The position numbers and the translations under genes are program-made. Below, one piece after another: positions 58,479 to 58,681 of a stretch of DNA of 58,681 bases. The stretch spans positions 1-58,681 of the forward strand of contig JAPHTO010000118.1 of NCBI GenBank assembly GCA_026196955.1, given 5' to 3'. The notes below the pieces were generated by a model, which saw only the letters and a list, made by a program, of their open reading frames with translations, had not been told where the DNA came from and made no database searches. Position 1 is the first letter of the stretch. Each line of letters begins with the position of its first letter. The stretch is from Colwellia sp. (GTDB lineage: Bacteria > Pseudomonadota > Gammaproteobacteria > Enterobacterales > Alteromonadaceae).

Positions 58479-58681
58479 ATGTCAATCCAATCTTTTATTC
58501 CGCCGCAACGCACGTTGATGGGACCAGGCCCCTCTGATGTTAGCCCTAGAGTTTTATCTGCACTTGCCAGACCGACAGTTGGCCATCTTGACCCTACTTT
58601 TGTAGGTATGATGGACGAAGTTAAGTCATTGTTACAATATGCTTTTCAAACCAAAAACACTTATACAATGGCAATTTCAGC
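58479..58681 (+). CDS. Alanine-glyoxylate aminotransferase-like protein, N-terminal part
   Basis: 67 codons inside the window; the gene runs off the right edge. The opening [19 protein letters not shown] and [19 protein letters not shown] is typical of class V PLP aminotransferases of the alanine/serine-glyoxylate type. GTGAG at 58469 is the ribosome site. The substrate cannot be decided from this part. Confidence 0.88.
   Translation, partial: MSIQSFIPPQRTLMGPGPSDVSPRVLSALARPTVGHLDPTFVGMMDEVKSLLQYAFQTKNTYTMAIS

Overview
The window looks like chromosomal DNA from a low-GC marine gammaproteobacterium of the Alteromonadales, most like Colwellia and its relatives. This is an inference from the AT-rich sequence and from conserved gene blocks: leuS-lptE-holA-nadD-rsfS-rlmH-mrdA-rodA-rlpA-dacA, apt-dnaX-ybaB, DUF3301-DUF3549-truC, and efpL with pgi. 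No rRNA, tRNA, CRISPR array, phage or transposase gene was recognised. Most of the window is housekeeping.

Layout. 1-5.5 kb: the tail of an HvfA-like cysteine-rich RiPP precursor, a lipoprotein, a YehS-like protein, ycaO, a DGC-domain protein behind a near-ideal FNR promoter, and a DUF805 membrane protein. 5.5-7.8 kb: DUF3301, DUF3549 and truC. 7.8-15.6 kb: an efflux operon of one adaptor and two RND permeases, interrupted by a repeat element. 15.8-19.4 kb: a lipoprotein, and a LysR regulator divergent from a KamA-like radical SAM enzyme. 19.5-30.8 kb: the cell-wall elongation and leuS operon on the minus strand. 31-37.9 kb: a YbeL-like zinc ribbon protein, a LonB-like protease, cytochrome b561, a PAS chemoreceptor, a beta-barrel protein and an anchored protein. 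38-42.2 kb: a second RND adaptor and permease pair. 42.4-46.6 kb: pheA with a leader hairpin, a MAPEG protein and a penicillin acylase family enzyme. 46.8-58.3 kb: small conserved proteins, efpL, an M14 peptidase, pgi, a CheY-like receiver, apt, dnaX with its frameshift signal, ybaB, a GNAT, an M28 peptidase and yaeQ. The window ends inside an alanine-glyoxylate-type aminotransferase.

The most unusual signal is a pair of related intergenic elements at 14234-14497 and 57441-57753. Both are flanked by TA and have 14-18 bp terminal inverted repeats starting near GGGGCTGTTGA. Inside they share short conserved motifs separated by stems whose sequences differ between copies while base pairing is kept, so a folded DNA or RNA is under selection. 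In both copies the right end falls exactly at the stop codon of a minus-strand gene: the stop TAG is made of the flanking TA plus the first element base. One copy lies inside the RND operon, between adaptor and permease. No transposase is present, so the elements look like non-autonomous, MITE-like structured repeats.

Other points worth attention are the three-part programmed -1 frameshift signal in dnaX, the class II FNR promoter at 3701-3741, an attenuator-like hairpin upstream of pheA, and the HvfA tail at the left edge.
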